Shown: one piece after another, positions 44,501 through 56,955 of the stretch | How the letters are laid out: the number at the start of each line of letters is the position of its first letter | Numbering within the stretch: position 1 is the stretch's first letter | Assembly: GCF_030238365.1 (NCBI RefSeq) | Contig: NZ_JASSOT010000064.1 | Span: 124,001-188,000, forward strand | DNA from: Lelliottia wanjuensis | GTDB taxonomy: Bacteria > Pseudomonadota > Gammaproteobacteria > Enterobacterales > Enterobacteriaceae | Length of the DNA: 64,000 nucleotides | Direction of reading: 5' to 3' | The notes under the pieces: model-generated | Databases searched by the model: none | The model's input: the letters and a program-made list of their open reading frames with translations, nothing else | Told to the model about the DNA's origin: nothing | Translations under genes and position numbers: made by a program

Positions 44501-44946
44501 GCGAGATCGCTCTGCCCGGTTTGCAGATCGTCCAGCACCTGGGTCATGCGGGATTCCAGCTGGCGCAGGGAGAGCGTCGCCAGAGTCTTGCGGGTCTCGT
44601 CGTCGTTATCGACGTCGCTCAGGGCGTTCAGCGCCGCCGTCGCCTGACGCATTTTGTCCGGCGCTTCGGTCACTTTCTGGCGCAGCTGCGTGGTTTCTGT
44701 TTTCACGCGCTCGATTTTATCCAGCGTCTCGATGGTCTCGGCCAGATCGGCCTGCACCAGCTTTTCCTGCGGCGTCAGCTCTTTTTGTTTGTTCAGGGTG
44801 TCCAGCTGAGACTGAATATCCGCCCGCGTCGGGCCGTCGCTGTTATTGTCAGCGCGGGCATGGACGGCGGGAGCCGTGGCGAAGAAAAACAGCACGGCGA
44901 AAATCAGGACAAAAACGGGGTTTTGCGAGCGTGTGTAGTGCAGCAT
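41599..44946 (-). CDS. mscK: Potassium-dependent mechanosensitive channel MscK (KefA)
   Basis: Large MscS-family channel that relieves hypo-osmotic pressure and responds to external potassium. The 1115 residues comprise a signal peptide (cleaved near PAVHARA), a long periplasmic coiled-coil domain to about residue 470, multiple membrane helices and the C-terminal MscS domain with the pore region (AALSVGLGFGLQEIFGNFVSG) and RPVRIGDTVTIG. Length and layout match E. coli (1120). Convergent with ybaM. Confidence 0.96.
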   Translation of the reverse strand: MLHYTRSQNPVFVLIFAVLFFFATAPAVHARADNNSDGPTRADIQSQLDTLNKQKELTPQEKLVQADLAETIETLDKIERVKTETTQLRQKVTEAPDKMRQATAALNALSDVDNDDETRKTLATLSLRQLESRMTQVLDDLQTGQSDLATYNSQLVSLQTQPERVQNAMYSASQQLQQIRNRLNGTTVGEGALRPTQQTLLLAQQTLLNSQIDQQRKSLEGNTILQDTLQKQRDYVTANINRLEHQLQLLQEAVNSKRLTLTEKTAQEAVSPDETTRIQSNPLVKQELDINHQLSQRLIQATESGNSLVQQNIKVKNWLDRALQAERNIKEQIAVLKGSLLLSRILYQQQQTLPSADELEDMTNRIADLRLEQFEINQQRDALFQSDAFVAKVEEGHNSEVNDEVHDALLQVVDMRRELLDQLNKQLGNQLMMAINLQINQQQLVSVSKSLKEILTQQIFWVNSNKPMDWDWIKSFPETLKSQIKSMKITVNWEKAWPAVMIAFLAGLPLLLIAGLIRWRLGWLKKYQAKLAHEVGQLRNDSQLHTPKAILIDLIRALPVCLLILAAGLILLTMQLNISDLLWAFSKKLALFWLVFGLCWKVLEKDGVAVRHFNMPEQLTSHWRRQIVRVSLALLPLHFWSVVAELSPLHLMDDVLGQLAIFLNLLLIAVLMWPMCRDSWRDKESHNIRLITVTVLAIIPLALMVLTATGYFYTTLRLSGRWIETVYLVILWNLLYQTVLRGLSVAARRIAYRRALARRQNMVKEGAEGAEPQEEPTIALEQVNQQTLRITMLVMVALFGVMFWAIWSDLITVFAYLDSITLWQYNGTEAGAAVMKSVTMGSLLFALVSTVVAWALIRNLPGLLEVLILSRLNMRQGSSYAITTILNYVILVVGAMTVFGSLGVSWDKLQWLAAALSVGLGFGLQEIFGNFVSGLIILFERPVRIGDTVTIGTFSGTVSKIRIRATTITDFDRKEVIIPNKAFVTERLINWSLSDTITRVVIRLGVAYGSDLDKVKAVLLQAATEHPKVMHDPAPSVFFTTFGASTLDHELRLYVRELRDRSYAVDELNRTIDRLCRENNINIAFNQLEVHLRNEKGDEHTEVKREVKGDDPTPA

Positions 44947-45059
44947 AGTGATGATTTTGATGTCAGAAATGACCGGAAATAGTCTGGCGCGAAGAATATC
45001 ACGGCAGGTGCAGGCAGAATAGCGCGAAGGCCAGCGTCCAGGAAAATTCCTGGCACCAG

Positions 45060-45713
45060 TCAGGCCGGAAGGGAATCAGGGTCGCCGCGCAGCGTCGGGC
45101 AGAACTGGCACATCTCCAGCAAAATGGCGACGTAGTTGCGCGCCTCCTGTCTCAGGTCGAACGACTCGGGGGCAAAGAGCCAGTTTTCCATCAGCCCGGA
45201 AATATAGCTGCGCATCAAAATAGCGGTACGACGAGTCAGCAAATTTGCCGGGAGCATGTTAGCCTGAATACATTGATTTAGCGTATATTCGATGCGATCG
45301 TAGCTTTCGAGGCACAGACTGCGCTGCGCCTGTTGTACAACGGCCATTTCGCCGACAAACTCGCATTTGTGGAAGATGATCTCCATCATCAGGCGGCGTC
45401 GTTCCTCAATCACTGTCGCCTCAAGAACATGAACCAAAATTTCTCTCAATACTGAGAGTGGATCGTCAGGGAATTTTGCCCGATACTCAGTCTCAAGATC
45501 GGCAATACTGGATTCTGATAACTCCCAAATTTCACTGAACAAATCTGACTTGTTTTTGAAATGCCAGTAAATCGCTCCCCGTGTGACGCCAGCGGCCTGA
45601 GCAATCTGCGCCAGAGAGGTCGAAGAGACCCCCTGCTGCGAAAACAGACGTAATGCCACATCCAGAATGTGTTGACGTGTCTCGAGCGCTTGTTGTTTGG
45701 TTTTTCGTGCCAT
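45060..45713 (-). CDS. acrR: AcrAB repressor AcrR
   Basis: TetR-family repressor of acrAB that releases DNA on binding drugs, dyes or bile salts. 217 residues with an N-terminal HTH ([21 protein letters not shown]) and a helical ligand-binding domain. Divergent from acrA; its operator lies just upstream of its own start. The C-terminus is diverged from E. coli, as is usual among genera. The frame is intact. Confidence 0.97.
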   Translation of the reverse strand: MARKTKQQALETRQHILDVALRLFSQQGVSSTSLAQIAQAAGVTRGAIYWHFKNKSDLFSEIWELSESSIADLETEYRAKFPDDPLSVLREILVHVLEATVIEERRRLMMEIIFHKCEFVGEMAVVQQAQRSLCLESYDRIEYTLNQCIQANMLPANLLTRRTAILMRSYISGLMENWLFAPESFDLRQEARNYVAILLEMCQFCPTLRGDPDSLPA

Positions 45714-45741
45714 ACGTCAATGAATTTACAGGAGTCAGATT

Positions 45742-45765
45742 TACATACATTTATGAATGTATGTA
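45742..45765. promoter_or_regulatory. AcrR operator
   Basis: TACATACATTTATGAATGTATGTA is the 24-bp near-palindrome known as the AcrR site in the acrR-acrA intergenic region, here fully conserved. Confidence 0.95.
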
Positions 45766-45855
45766 CCATAGCACGACGATAATATAAACGCAGCAATGGG
45801 TTTGCGGACTTTTGATCCATTGATCAATTTGAAATCGGACACTCGAGGTTTACAT

Positions 45856-47049
45856 ATGAACAAAAACAGAGGGTTAACGCCTCTGGCGATCGTTCTGATG
45901 CTCTCAGGCGGCTTAGCGCTTACAGGATGTGATGAGAAACAGGCTCAACAGGGAGCACAGCAGATGCCAGAAGTCGGTGTCGTTACGCTGAAAACTGAAC
46001 CTCTTCAAATCACCACAGAATTACCAGGCCGTACAAGCGCTTACCGCGTTGCGGAAGTTCGTCCTCAGGTTAGCGGGATCATCCTGAAACGTAACTTCAC
46101 CGAGGGTGGTGATATCGAAGCGGGTGTGTCTCTGTATCAGATTGATCCGGCAACCTATCAGGCCGCGTACGAAAGTGCGAAAGGCGATCTGGCAAAGGCC
46201 GAAGCAGCTGCCAAAATCTCCCAGCTGACGCTGAACCGTTATAAAAAGCTGCTCGGCACGCAGTACATCAGCCAACAGGATTACGACACGGCGCTGGCCG
46301 ATTCTCAACAGGCGAACGCTGCGGTACTCGCGGCAAAAGCAGCGGTTGAAACGGCGCGCATTAACCTGGCGTACACCAAAGTGACCTCCCCTATCAGCGG
46401 TCGCATTGGCAAATCTTCCGTCACAGAAGGTGCGCTGGTTCAGAACGGACAGGCCACTGCGCTGGCTACCGTTCAGCAGCTTGATCCGATCTATGTGGAT
46501 GTCACGCAGTCCAGTAACGATTTCCTGCGTCTGAAACAAGAGCTGGCAAGCGGTGCGCTGAAACAAGAAAACGGCAAAGCCAAAGTGGAGCTGGTCACCA
46601 ATGATGGTATCAAGTTCCCACAGGCTGGCGCGCTGGAATTCTCTGACGTGACCGTCGACCAAACCACCGGTTCTATCACCTTACGCGCCATCTTCCCGAA
46701 CCCTGACCACACGCTGTTGCCAGGTATGTTCGTGCGTGCCCGTCTGGAAGAAGGCACCAACCCAACCGCACTTTTGGTTCCACAGCAGGGCGTAACACGT
46801 ACGCCGCGCGGTGATGCCAGCGCGCTGGTGGTGGGTAAAGATGACAAAGTCGAAACGCGTCAAATCACTGCTACGCAGGCGATTGGCGACAAATGGCTGG
46901 TGACGGACGGTTTGAAAGATGGCGATCGCGTGATTGTCTCTGGTTTGCAAAAAGTACGTCCTGGCGCGCAGGTGAAAGCCCAGGAAGTCAAATCTGACGA
47001 TAAACAACAAGCCGCAGCCGGTGGCCAGTCAGAACAAACCAAGTCTTAA
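45856..47049 (+). CDS. acrA: Multidrug efflux periplasmic adaptor AcrA
   Basis: Membrane-fusion protein joining the AcrB pump to TolC. 397 residues from the ATG at 45856, with a lipoprotein signal ending in LALTGC (lipidated Cys 25), the lipoyl and alpha-hairpin regions (YKKLLGTQYISQQDYDTAL) and beta-barrel domains. GAGG precedes the start. It forms an operon with acrB after a 22-base gap and is repressed by AcrR. Confidence 0.98.
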   Translation: MNKNRGLTPLAIVLMLSGGLALTGCDEKQAQQGAQQMPEVGVVTLKTEPLQITTELPGRTSAYRVAEVRPQVSGIILKRNFTEGGDIEAGVSLYQIDPATYQAAYESAKGDLAKAEAAAKISQLTLNRYKKLLGTQYISQQDYDTALADSQQANAAVLAAKAAVETARINLAYTKVTSPISGRIGKSSVTEGALVQNGQATALATVQQLDPIYVDVTQSSNDFLRLKQELASGALKQENGKAKVELVTNDGIKFPQAGALEFSDVTVDQTTGSITLRAIFPNPDHTLLPGMFVRARLEEGTNPTALLVPQQGVTRTPRGDASALVVGKDDKVETRQITATQAIGDKWLVTDGLKDGDRVIVSGLQKVRPGAQVKAQEVKSDDKQQAAAGGQSEQTKS

Positions 47050-47068
47050 CTTAAACAGGAGCCGTTAA

Positions 47069-50221
<3,153 letters not shown>

Positions 50222-50239
50222 TACCGGTTTCACATGCTA

Positions 50240-50265
50240 AAAAGGCCGCAATTTGCGGCCTTTTT
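50240..50265 (+). terminator. Terminator of acrAB
   Basis: AAAGGCCGCAATTTGCGGCC followed by TTTTT; a classic intrinsic terminator. Confidence 0.93.
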
Positions 50266-50309
50266 CTTTGTCTGAACAAAATCATAAATTACGCTTATTG
50301 TTGGTTTAT

Positions 50310-50462
50310 TTATTTTACGTCAGCCTCATTACGCGTATGTTGTTTAATGAATTCGTGAATCAATGAAACGCCGAATTTTAATTTCATCTCCTGCGGAAGA
50401 ATATTAGGATTATTCCTGGCTAAATTTGTCGTGTAATCAACAAGTCCGAATCCTGATTTCAT
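50310..50462 (-). CDS. Candidate small protein between acrB and tomB, 50 aa
   Basis: An open frame on the minus strand encodes MKSGFGLVDYTTNLARNNPN and ends with FIKQHTRNEADVK. Its composition is protein-like, with a plausible amphipathic helix (EMKLKFGVSLIHEF). The ATG at 50462 lacks a clear ribosome-binding site and I know no matching family, so it is only a candidate. The rest of the 514-base gap, up to tomB at 50736, shows no other gene. Confidence 0.38.
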   Translation of the reverse strand: MKSGFGLVDYTTNLARNNPNILPQEMKLKFGVSLIHEFIKQHTRNEADVK

Positions 50463-50735
50463 GCGAAAGTTTAAGGTAACTTGATGAATCCTAAGGTAGC
50501 AGCCAAATTGCCAGCCTTGATTAGGCTAAAAATGGCCCCATTAATGATGGACAATCGCTCAACGTTTGGTGGCTTAAGTTTTAATTGTAATTTTTCGTAA
50601 TAGCGCGGTGAAATCTTGATCAGGCTGGTTTATAGTTAAAGACATCAGGAAAAAGCACCCGTTAAGGTAAGCTAGTTGTATCCATCCCGACGTTGATGTT
50701 CGGTGAGTAAAGAATCACTCAAAAGGGGATGCGCT

Positions 50736-51110
50736 ATGGACGAGTACTCGCCAAAAAGGCATGATATCGCGCAGTTGAAATTTCTCTGCGAATCCTTGTA
50801 CCATGACTGCCTTGCCAATCTTGATGAAAGTAACCATGGCTGGGTTAATGATCCGACCTCCGCTATCAATTTGCAGCTCAATGAACTCATTGAGCATATA
50901 GCAACCTTCGCACTTAATTATAAAATTAAGTACAATGAAGATAATAAATTGATTGAGCAAATTGATGAATATCTGGACGACACCTTTATGTTGTTCAGCA
51001 GTTATGGCATTAACACACAGGATTTACAAAAATGGCGTAAATCGGGAAATCGCCTATTCCGTTGTTTCGTCAACGCGAGCAGAGCTAACCCGGTCAGTCA
51101 CTCCTGTTAA
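50736..51110 (+). CDS. tomB: Hha toxicity modulator TomB
   Basis: Antidote-like partner of Hha that reduces its toxicity and influences biofilm formation. 124 residues, nearly identical to E. coli (MDEYSPKRHDIAQLKFLCE). AAAAGGGG precedes the ATG at 50736; upstream in-frame codons to 50703 are not needed. Followed by hha after 27 bases. Confidence 0.97.
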   Translation: MDEYSPKRHDIAQLKFLCESLYHDCLANLDESNHGWVNDPTSAINLQLNELIEHIATFALNYKIKYNEDNKLIEQIDEYLDDTFMLFSSYGINTQDLQKWRKSGNRLFRCFVNASRANPVSHSC

Positions 51111-51137
51111 AATTATTACAAATACTAAGGTGAATTT

Positions 51138-51356
51138 ATGTCTGATAAACCATTAACAAAGACAGATTATTTGATGCGCTTGCGACGTTGCCAGTCACTG
51201 GACACCCTGGAACGTGTTATTGAAAAAAATAAATACGAGCTGCCCGATCATGAACTGGCTGTATTTTATTCAGCCGCCGACCACCGTCTGGCCGAGTTAA
51301 CCATGAATAAGCTGTATGACAAAATCCCTGTTTCTGTGTGGAAATTTGTCCGTTAA
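51138..51356 (+). CDS. hha: H-NS-associated modulator Hha
   Basis: Binds H-NS and modulates silencing of horizontally acquired genes. 72 residues, essentially the E. coli sequence ([20 protein letters not shown]). Operon with tomB. Its presence is of interest beside an AT-rich prophage, whose genes are typical H-NS/Hha targets. Confidence 0.98.
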   Translation: MSDKPLTKTDYLMRLRRCQSLDTLERVIEKNKYELPDHELAVFYSAADHRLAELTMNKLYDKIPVSVWKFVR

Positions 51357-51571
51357 TTCCAGAACTCTGTTTTTAAGATTGTATTGTTACCTTCTTACGC
51401 TGAATTCACCTTTCGATTTACGATCCCTGTGTGACAGACAGACCCATCGTTCTAAATGTGCACGTCGGCAACAATGTTGTGACTATCATCACATCAGCCC
51501 AATGGGAACGTTCCCTTTCACGGTGAGGTTCTTTACGCTATGGCGCAAAGAGTATTCCAGTGAGGTGTCCC

Positions 51572-52123
51572 ATGAGTGAAGAAAAACAAAAGATGATTGC
51601 CGGTGAGCTATATCGCCCCTCTGACGAAACATTGCGGGCAGATCGCCTGCGCGCTCGCCATCTGGTTCACCGCTACAACCACACCGGCCCCGATGCCAAA
51701 GCAGAACGCAGTACGCTGCTGACTGAACTCCTCGGCCAGGCCGAAGGCGCGTATATCGAGCCAAGTTTTCGCTGCGATTACGGCTATAACATTTTCCTCG
51801 GCAAAGCGTTCTACGCGAATTTCGACTGCGTGATGCTGGACGTCTGCCCGATTCATATCGGTGATAATTGTATGCTGGCGCCAGGCGTGCATATTTATAC
51901 CGCCACCCATCCGCTCGATGCGACGGAACGCAATAGCGGCGTTGAATTGGGTAAACCGGTGACTATCGGTCATAATGTCTGGATTGGTGGCCGCGCGGTC
52001 ATTAATCCCGGCGTAACTATCGGTGATAACGTGGTTGTGGCGTCCGGTGCTGTGGTCACGAAAGACGTTCCGGCGAACGTCGTCGTCGGCGGAAACCCGG
52101 CTAAGATCATCAAAACGCTTTAA
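51572..52123 (+). CDS. maa: Maltose O-acetyltransferase
   Basis: Acetylates maltose and other sugars with acetyl-CoA. 183 residues from the ATG at 51572 (GAGG upstream), with an N-terminal helical cap and a left-handed beta-helix of hexapeptide repeats ([27 protein letters not shown]). The catalytic histidine lies in YTATHPLD. The 215-base gap after hha contains a perfect GGGAACGTTCCC palindrome (51504-51515) but no gene. Confidence 0.96.
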   Translation: MSEEKQKMIAGELYRPSDETLRADRLRARHLVHRYNHTGPDAKAERSTLLTELLGQAEGAYIEPSFRCDYGYNIFLGKAFYANFDCVMLDVCPIHIGDNCMLAPGVHIYTATHPLDATERNSGVELGKPVTIGHNVWIGGRAVINPGVTIGDNVVVASGAVVTKDVPANVVVGGNPAKIIKTL

Positions 52124-52240
52124 GCCTGAAATCGGTAACTGTTATGGTTTTTATGCCCATAACTGTTACTTCTTTCACCTCCGCCGCTCCCCTAAAATGG
52201 GCAGATCCCCTGTATTTTGCAAAATTCATGAAGGTTATAA

Positions 52241-52708
52241 ATGACAGAGATACAGCGCCTGCTTACTGAAACCATCGACGATCTGAACTCCCGCGAAAAG
52301 CGCGACAATCGCCCGCGCTTTAGCATCAGCTTTATCCGTAAACACCCTGGCCTGTTTTTAGCGATGTATGCCGCGCTGCTGGCGACGCTGGTCGTCATGC
52401 TGCTGTCTGAAACGCTGATCGACTCGGTCTGGCTGCTGGTGGTGTTATTCATCGTCTTCAACGCCTTTTTCTTCTTCGACATTAATCCTCGCTATCGCTA
52501 CGAAGATATCGACGTGCTGGACTTCCGCGTCTGCTACAACGGCGAATGGTACAACACGCGCTATGTGCCGTCGGAACTGATCAGCAATATTTTGCATTCG
52601 CCGAACGTGGAAGAAGCGCAAAAAGCCAAACTGCAGAAGATGATCTCCACCAAAGGCGAACTGTCGTTCTACGACGTGTTTACCCTTTCTCGTCCTGCCA
52701 CTGCGTAA
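52241..52708 (+). CDS. ylaC: Inner-membrane protein YlaC
   Basis: 155 residues (156 in E. coli) with two adjacent membrane helices (about 43-63 and 66-86) and a cytoplasmic C-terminal domain ending in [13 protein letters not shown]. Function unknown. Its last 29 bases overlap the 3' end of the convergent MocR-type gene, a sign of local rearrangement next to this point. Confidence 0.93.
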   Translation: MTEIQRLLTETIDDLNSREKRDNRPRFSISFIRKHPGLFLAMYAALLATLVVMLLSETLIDSVWLLVVLFIVFNAFFFFDINPRYRYEDIDVLDFRVCYNGEWYNTRYVPSELISNILHSPNVEEAQKAKLQKMISTKGELSFYDVFTLSRPATA

Positions 52709-54137
52709 TCAGTCTCTGCAAGCGCCTGATCCCAGGCGCAAATTGCGACGCCGACGTATTCCCGTATCCCAGCACCAGACCGGTTTGCCCCCACTGCGTA
52801 TCCAGGTAATAGCCGCTCAGGGCAGCCGGAGCCAGCTGATACTGTTTTGCCTGCTGCACAATCGCCGTATCATCCACGCCATCAATAGCAACGGTCAGAT
52901 GCATCCCGCCCTCGCCGGCCAACACCCGGTGCGGAGTGTGCAGTTCTGCGGCCAGCGCCTCGCGTAATTGTCGGTAACGCTTGCGATACAGCCGACGCAT
53001 CGCCGCCAGATGTCGCGCGTAATGCCCCTCTTCGATAAACAGCGCCAGCGTCCGCTGCTCAGCCCGATGCCCGCCGCGCAGCAGCGAACCAATCGCCGGA
53101 TGTGCGGCGTGGGCCAGCGCCTTCGGCAGCACCATAAATCCTGTGCGCAGTGACGGAAACAGCGTTTTGCTGAAGGTCCCCAGATAGACCACCGGCGGGT
53201 TATCCTGCATGCCCATCATTGCCGGAACCAGCTCGCCGCTGTAGCGAAACTCGCTGTCGTAATCATCTTCGATAATCCACGCGTTATGCTGACGGGCAAA
53301 CTCCAGCAGCGCCAGGCGACGGTTAATGCTCAGCACGCTTCCATAGGGGAACTGGTGCGAGGGTGAGGTAAAGATCAGTTTCGGCGAGAGCTCCTGCGTC
53401 TCCAGGCGCATACCCTCTTCATCGACCGGCATCCCGACCATCGTCAGGCCCGATTTGGCAAACACGCTTTTCGCCCCGGCATAACCCGGATCTTCGGTCC
53501 AGGCGATATCCCCCGCCTCGCTCAACAGCTGCGTGCAGAGGCTCACCCCTTCCAGCGCCCCTTCGGTGATCACAATCTGGCTGGCATCGCACTGAATCCC
53601 GCGCGACAGGGCAAGATGCCGCGCAATCGCCTCGCGCAAAGATAACTCCCCCGCCGGCGATCCGTACCCCAGCAGCGCGCTGCCCTCTTCCCGCAGCACG
53701 CGATCGTACAGTCGTCGCCAGAGCGGCAGCGGGAAATAGTTAATCGCCGGTGTCCCGGGCGTGAACGCGGGAACCGGAGTCCCGCGCGGTGTCGGTGCGG
53801 GAAGAGAGGCCATCCGGCTGGCGAGCGTCACATCCAGTGCGGGCGGCGACTGCCCGGTCGCGCGATGCCCCAGATGCGCCACCCGCGTCCCCTGGCGACT
53901 GCGAAGCAAATAGCCTTCGAGCGTCAGCTGTTCCAGCGCGGCGTTGACCGTATTGCGGGAAACCGCCAGCTGGGAGGCGATCAGCCGCGAGCCCGGCAGG
54001 CGACTATCGGCCTGCAATCTGCCGCTCAAAATCGCCTCGCGCAAGGTGCGATACAGCGAGCGCTGGAGCGTCCCGGACCCACGGCTTTGCAGCGCCTGAG
54101 TGATTAATGCGTAAAAGTCATCGCCTGGTATGTTCAT
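52680..54137 (-). CDS. MocR-type regulator (GntR HTH fused to aminotransferase fold)
   Basis: PLP-dependent regulator of the MocR/PdxR group. The 485-residue protein has an N-terminal GntR winged helix ([22 protein letters not shown]) and a fold-type I aminotransferase-like domain with the PLP lysine in [15 protein letters not shown]. The ATG at 54137 is chosen because GGAGG precedes it. It is divergent from an acetyltransferase gene, which it probably controls through the repeated motif at 54148-54193. The effector is unknown; amino acids or B6 compounds are usual. Confidence 0.9.
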   Translation of the reverse strand: MNIPGDDFYALITQALQSRGSGTLQRSLYRTLREAILSGRLQADSRLPGSRLIASQLAVSRNTVNAALEQLTLEGYLLRSRQGTRVAHLGHRATGQSPPALDVTLASRMASLPAPTPRGTPVPAFTPGTPAINYFPLPLWRRLYDRVLREEGSALLGYGSPAGELSLREAIARHLALSRGIQCDASQIVITEGALEGVSLCTQLLSEAGDIAWTEDPGYAGAKSVFAKSGLTMVGMPVDEEGMRLETQELSPKLIFTSPSHQFPYGSVLSINRRLALLEFARQHNAWIIEDDYDSEFRYSGELVPAMMGMQDNPPVVYLGTFSKTLFPSLRTGFMVLPKALAHAAHPAIGSLLRGGHRAEQRTLALFIEEGHYARHLAAMRRLYRKRYRQLREALAAELHTPHRVLAGEGGMHLTVAIDGVDDTAIVQQAKQYQLAPAALSGYYLDTQWGQTGLVLGYGNTSASQFAPGIRRLQRLITQWQDEKG

Positions 54138-54147
54138 CTCGTCCTCC

Positions 54148-54193
54148 GTGGTACCACCATAACACACTCAGGTGGACCTTTTTGCAGGACCAC
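54148..54193. promoter_or_regulatory. Repeated operator-like motif between MocR and GNAT genes
   Basis: GTGGTACCAC (54148-54157, perfect palindrome), GTGGACC (54172-54178) and GGACCAC (54187-54193, inverted) repeat the same half-site about 16-24 bases apart. MocR proteins bind repeated half-sites beside the gene they control. Confidence 0.55.
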
Positions 54194-54237
54194 AATTTCC
54201 TTACTCTGAGCTTCTACTTAAGCCAACGAGAATCAAC

Positions 54238-54948
54238 ATGAACCAATTCAATCAGTTTGGGCAGCCCGTGGGCGAGGAACTACTCGACTGGCAGCCGCGA
54301 CAGCATCCGGAGCGCGTGGAACTTAAGGGGCACTATTGCTCGCTGACGCCGTTACGCCCGGAGCACGCCGCCGCGCTGTTTGCCGCCTACCAGCTGGCGG
54401 AAGATACCCGGAGCTGGACGTGGCTGCTGCGCGAACCGGATGCGAACGCAGAAGCGTTTACCGCCTGGGTCGAGAGCGTTTGCGAGCTCGCCGATCCGAT
54501 GCATTTCACGGTGATCGACAATCGCACCAACGCCCCCGTCGGCACGCTGGCGCTGATGCGTATCGACCCGAAAAATGGCGTGATTGAGGTGGGCCATGTG
54601 CATTTTTCCCCGCTGCTGAGCCGCACGCCGATGTCCACGGAGGCGCAGTATCTGCTGATGCGCTACGTGTTTGATGCGCTGGGCTATCGTCGCTTTGAGT
54701 GGAAATGTAACAGCCTGAATGAGCCGTCGCGCCGGGCGGCGCTGCGTTTAGGGTTCCAGTATGAAGGGCGTTTTCGTCAGGCACTGGTGGTCAAAGGCCA
54801 CAACCGCGACACCGACTGGTTTTCAATTATTGATACGGAGTGGAAAGCCCTGGATCGCGCCTTCCAGAACTGGCTTGCCGCCGACAATTTCAGCGCCGAC
54901 GGCAAGCAGTTAAGATCCCTGGAAAATTGGCGAAAGGAGTTCAGTTAA
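54238..54948 (+). CDS. GNAT-family acetyltransferase (RimJ/RimL type)
   Basis: Predicted N-acetyltransferase of 236 residues. The acetyl-CoA-binding core covers roughly 35-215, with the conserved [23 protein letters not shown] segment (abbreviated here) characteristic of the RimJ/RimL group that acetylates protein or small-molecule amines. The ATG at 54238 matches the family start ([13 protein letters not shown]). It is divergent from the MocR gene and is probably its target. The substrate is unknown. Confidence 0.88.
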   Translation: MNQFNQFGQPVGEELLDWQPRQHPERVELKGHYCSLTPLRPEHAAALFAAYQLAEDTRSWTWLLREPDANAEAFTAWVESVCELADPMHFTVIDNRTNAPVGTLALMRIDPKNGVIEVGHVHFSPLLSRTPMSTEAQYLLMRYVFDALGYRRFEWKCNSLNEPSRRAALRLGFQYEGRFRQALVVKGHNRDTDWFSIIDTEWKALDRAFQNWLAADNFSADGKQLRSLENWRKEFS

Positions 54949-55085
54949 CGTCTTTTCTTACGTCCCTGCACCGCTTTAAAGCGCGGGTTAGATTTGCAGA
55001 TCACGTACAGGCGGCCTTTGCGTTTCACAATCTGACAGTCCGGGTGGCGCTGTTTGGCACTGCGCAGCGAGTTAAGTACCTGCAT
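54945..55085 (-). CDS. ykgO: Type B 50S ribosomal protein L36
   Basis: Zinc-sparing paralogue of L36. 46 residues ([20 protein letters not shown] onward) matching E. coli YkgO, with only two cysteines instead of the full zinc-binding set. It follows the L31 paralogue after two bases and its 3' end overlaps the acetyltransferase stop by four bases. Confidence 0.96.
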   Translation of the reverse strand: MQVLNSLRSAKQRHPDCQIVKRKGRLYVICKSNPRFKAVQGRKKRR

Positions 55086-55087
55086 GA

Positions 55088-55348
55088 TTAACCTCGCTTC
55101 GCATTAATGAAACCGCCAAAACGCTGACGGAAACGGGCCGCGCTGCCTTCGGTCGAGAAGGTTTTCTGCTTACCGGTGTAATAGGGATGCGATTTCGACG
55201 AGACCTCGATGGTGATGTACGGGAACGTCTCGCCGTCGAGTTCGATTTCGCGATCGGTCTTAATCGTCGAGCCTACTTTAAAATATTCGTTGGCACTGGT
55301 GTCGTGAAAAACGACGGTGCGGTAGTACGGATGGATATCTGCTTTCAT
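55088..55348 (-). CDS. ykgM: Type B 50S ribosomal protein L31
   Basis: Replaces zinc-binding L31 under zinc starvation, releasing zinc. 86 residues with no cysteine at all, matching E. coli YkgM ([20 protein letters not shown]). The ATG at 55348 is the family start; an upstream in-frame region to 55405 crosses the Zur box and is rejected. Operon with ykgO, controlled by Zur. Confidence 0.96.
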   Translation of the reverse strand: MKADIHPYYRTVVFHDTSANEYFKVGSTIKTDREIELDGETFPYITIEVSSKSHPYYTGKQKTFSTEGSAARFRQRFGGFINAKRG

Positions 55349-55366
55349 GGTCAACTCATCATGTTT

Positions 55367-55381
55367 TGTTATAACATAACA
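55367..55381. promoter_or_regulatory. Zur box upstream of ykgM-ykgO
   Basis: TGTTATAACATAACA on the plus strand (reverse: TGTTATGTTATAACA) matches the Zur core TGTTATA-N-TATAACA with one mismatch, 18 bases before the ykgM start. Confidence 0.88.
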
Positions 55382-55402
55382 GAATCGTATCCGAGTCCAG
55401 AA

Positions 55403-55435
55403 CAAAAAACAACCCCCGCCACGAGGCGAGGGTTT
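55403..55435 (-). terminator. Terminator of the PTS gene
   Basis: On the minus strand AACCCTCGCC-TCGT-GGCGGGGGTT is followed by GTTTTTTG, three bases after the PTS stop region. Confidence 0.85.
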
Positions 55436-55438
55436 CGC

Positions 55439-56815
55439 TTACTTTTCATGCGCCTGTTCTTTTCCCACCAGCATGGTTGTGAGGACAAACGACAGCACCA
55501 GCGCCATCACCACCCCCGCCAGGGCAAAGACAAAGTACGGACCGATATAGGCAGGCAGACTGAAAATACTCGACAGGATGTAGCCATAAAGACGCACGCC
55601 GAAGAAGGCAATGAACGCCGAGGCCAGCGAGCTGGCGATCGTCGCCGCGATGAACGCTTTTTTGTAGCGTGTGAGAACCCCAAACAGCGCCGGTTCCGTG
55701 ATCCCGAGCAGGGCAGAGATCGCCGCTGACAGAGTGACCGTTCTCTCCTGGCGATCGCGGCTCAAACGCCAGATCGCAAAGGTCGCCCCGGCAATCGCCA
55801 TGTTGGCCATAAACATCATCGGCATCAGCATGTCGTACCCGCGATCGCTAAAGTTTTGCAGCGCAATCGGCGTCATCGCGTGGTGCATCCCGGTGAGGAT
55901 CGCCACCGGACGAATCGCGCCGACCACCAGCCCGGCAAAACTCGCCGATACGCCAAACAGCCCTTCGATAAACAGCGCCAGCCCTTTACCCAGCCAAATG
56001 CCAATCGGCCCGATCACCACCAGCGCCGCCAGCGCGCCGAGGAACAGCGTCAGCGTCGGGGTAAAGACCGTTTTCAGCACGTCGGGCATGATGCTGTCCA
56101 CCCAGCGGTGAATGTAACTCAGCGCCAGAATGGAGAAGATCACCGGAATGACGCTGGAGGCGTAGTTAAAGACCGACACCGGGATCACATCCAGCAGCCA
56201 GATGGCGCTGACTGCGCCCTCCTGATGAGTCGCCAGCGCTTTCGCCGCCTCGATCAGCGTCGGATACATCAGGCAGGCCGCGACGGCTGCCGCCAGATAT
56301 TCGTTAGTTTTGAAGATCTTCGCCGCCGACACCGCGAGGAAAAACGGCAGGAAGTAGAACACGCCGCTGGCGATAAGATCGATCACCATCACCGTGTCGC
56401 TTTTCGCCGAAACCACTTTCAGGGCGATAAGCCCGGCCAGCAGCCCTTTGATCATCCCCGCCCCGGCAATCGCCGGTACGATTGGGCCAAACACACCCGA
56501 GACCGTATCCATAAACAGCGATACCAGACTCTTACGCCCTTTGGTCGCCGCCGGAGCCGCCTCCTCGTGATTTCCCAGTACGTTCAGCATTTGCTCGTAC
56601 CAGCTGTTCACCTTCGGCCCGATAATCACCTGAAACTGATCGCTTTGCAGCTGCGCGCCCAGCACGCCGGGCAGTTTTTTAATCTCCGTTTGATCCACTT
56701 TATTATCGTCAATCAGATCAAAGCGCAGGCGCGTCATGCAGTGCCAGACTTTATTGATATTCCCCTGGCCGCCGACCAGACGAATAATATTATTGATGGC
56801 TTCTTGCGTCCCCAT
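55439..56815 (-). CDS. PTS sugar transporter EIIBC, beta-glucoside/sucrose type
   Basis: Membrane permease that phosphorylates its sugar during uptake. The 458-residue protein has an N-terminal EIIB domain with the phosphorylated Cys 26 (KVWHCMTRLRF) and a ten-helix EIIC domain (about 100-450) with GMHHAMTPIALQ and GITEPALFGV. No EIIA domain is fused or nearby, so it must borrow one (Crr is usual for this family). The ATG at 56815 fits the family start. It is divergent from a mannonate-dehydratase-like gene, which suggests uptake of a sugar acid or glycoside processed by that enzyme; the substrate is not known. Confidence 0.9.
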   Translation of the reverse strand: MGTQEAINNIIRLVGGQGNINKVWHCMTRLRFDLIDDNKVDQTEIKKLPGVLGAQLQSDQFQVIIGPKVNSWYEQMLNVLGNHEEAAPAATKGRKSLVSLFMDTVSGVFGPIVPAIAGAGMIKGLLAGLIALKVVSAKSDTVMVIDLIASGVFYFLPFFLAVSAAKIFKTNEYLAAAVAACLMYPTLIEAAKALATHQEGAVSAIWLLDVIPVSVFNYASSVIPVIFSILALSYIHRWVDSIMPDVLKTVFTPTLTLFLGALAALVVIGPIGIWLGKGLALFIEGLFGVSASFAGLVVGAIRPVAILTGMHHAMTPIALQNFSDRGYDMLMPMMFMANMAIAGATFAIWRLSRDRQERTVTLSAAISALLGITEPALFGVLTRYKKAFIAATIASSLASAFIAFFGVRLYGYILSSIFSLPAYIGPYFVFALAGVVMALVLSFVLTTMLVGKEQAHEK

Positions 56816-56897
56816 AAAAACTCCTGCCGGGTGTTGTTGTCGTTTTAATGTTGCCACGAGGATAATTAAACCCTCACAACAAAACAAACCAATAAAA

Positions 56898-56913
56898 TTT
56901 GATATCGCTCACA
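56898..56913. promoter_or_regulatory. Possible CRP site
   Basis: TTTGATATCGCTCACA fits TGTGA-N6-TCACA with one mismatch in the left half. It lies between the divergent PTS and enolase-superfamily genes, where catabolite control is expected. Confidence 0.6.
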
Positions 56914-56955
56914 GTTAGCTATTTAAAAAGAGACAAACCCTGTGAAAATCTAAAA

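Noticed and set aside
51504..51515. GGGAACGTTCCC palindrome between hha and maa as a terminator
   Set aside because: It has no loop and no T run; it may be a protein-binding site or chance.
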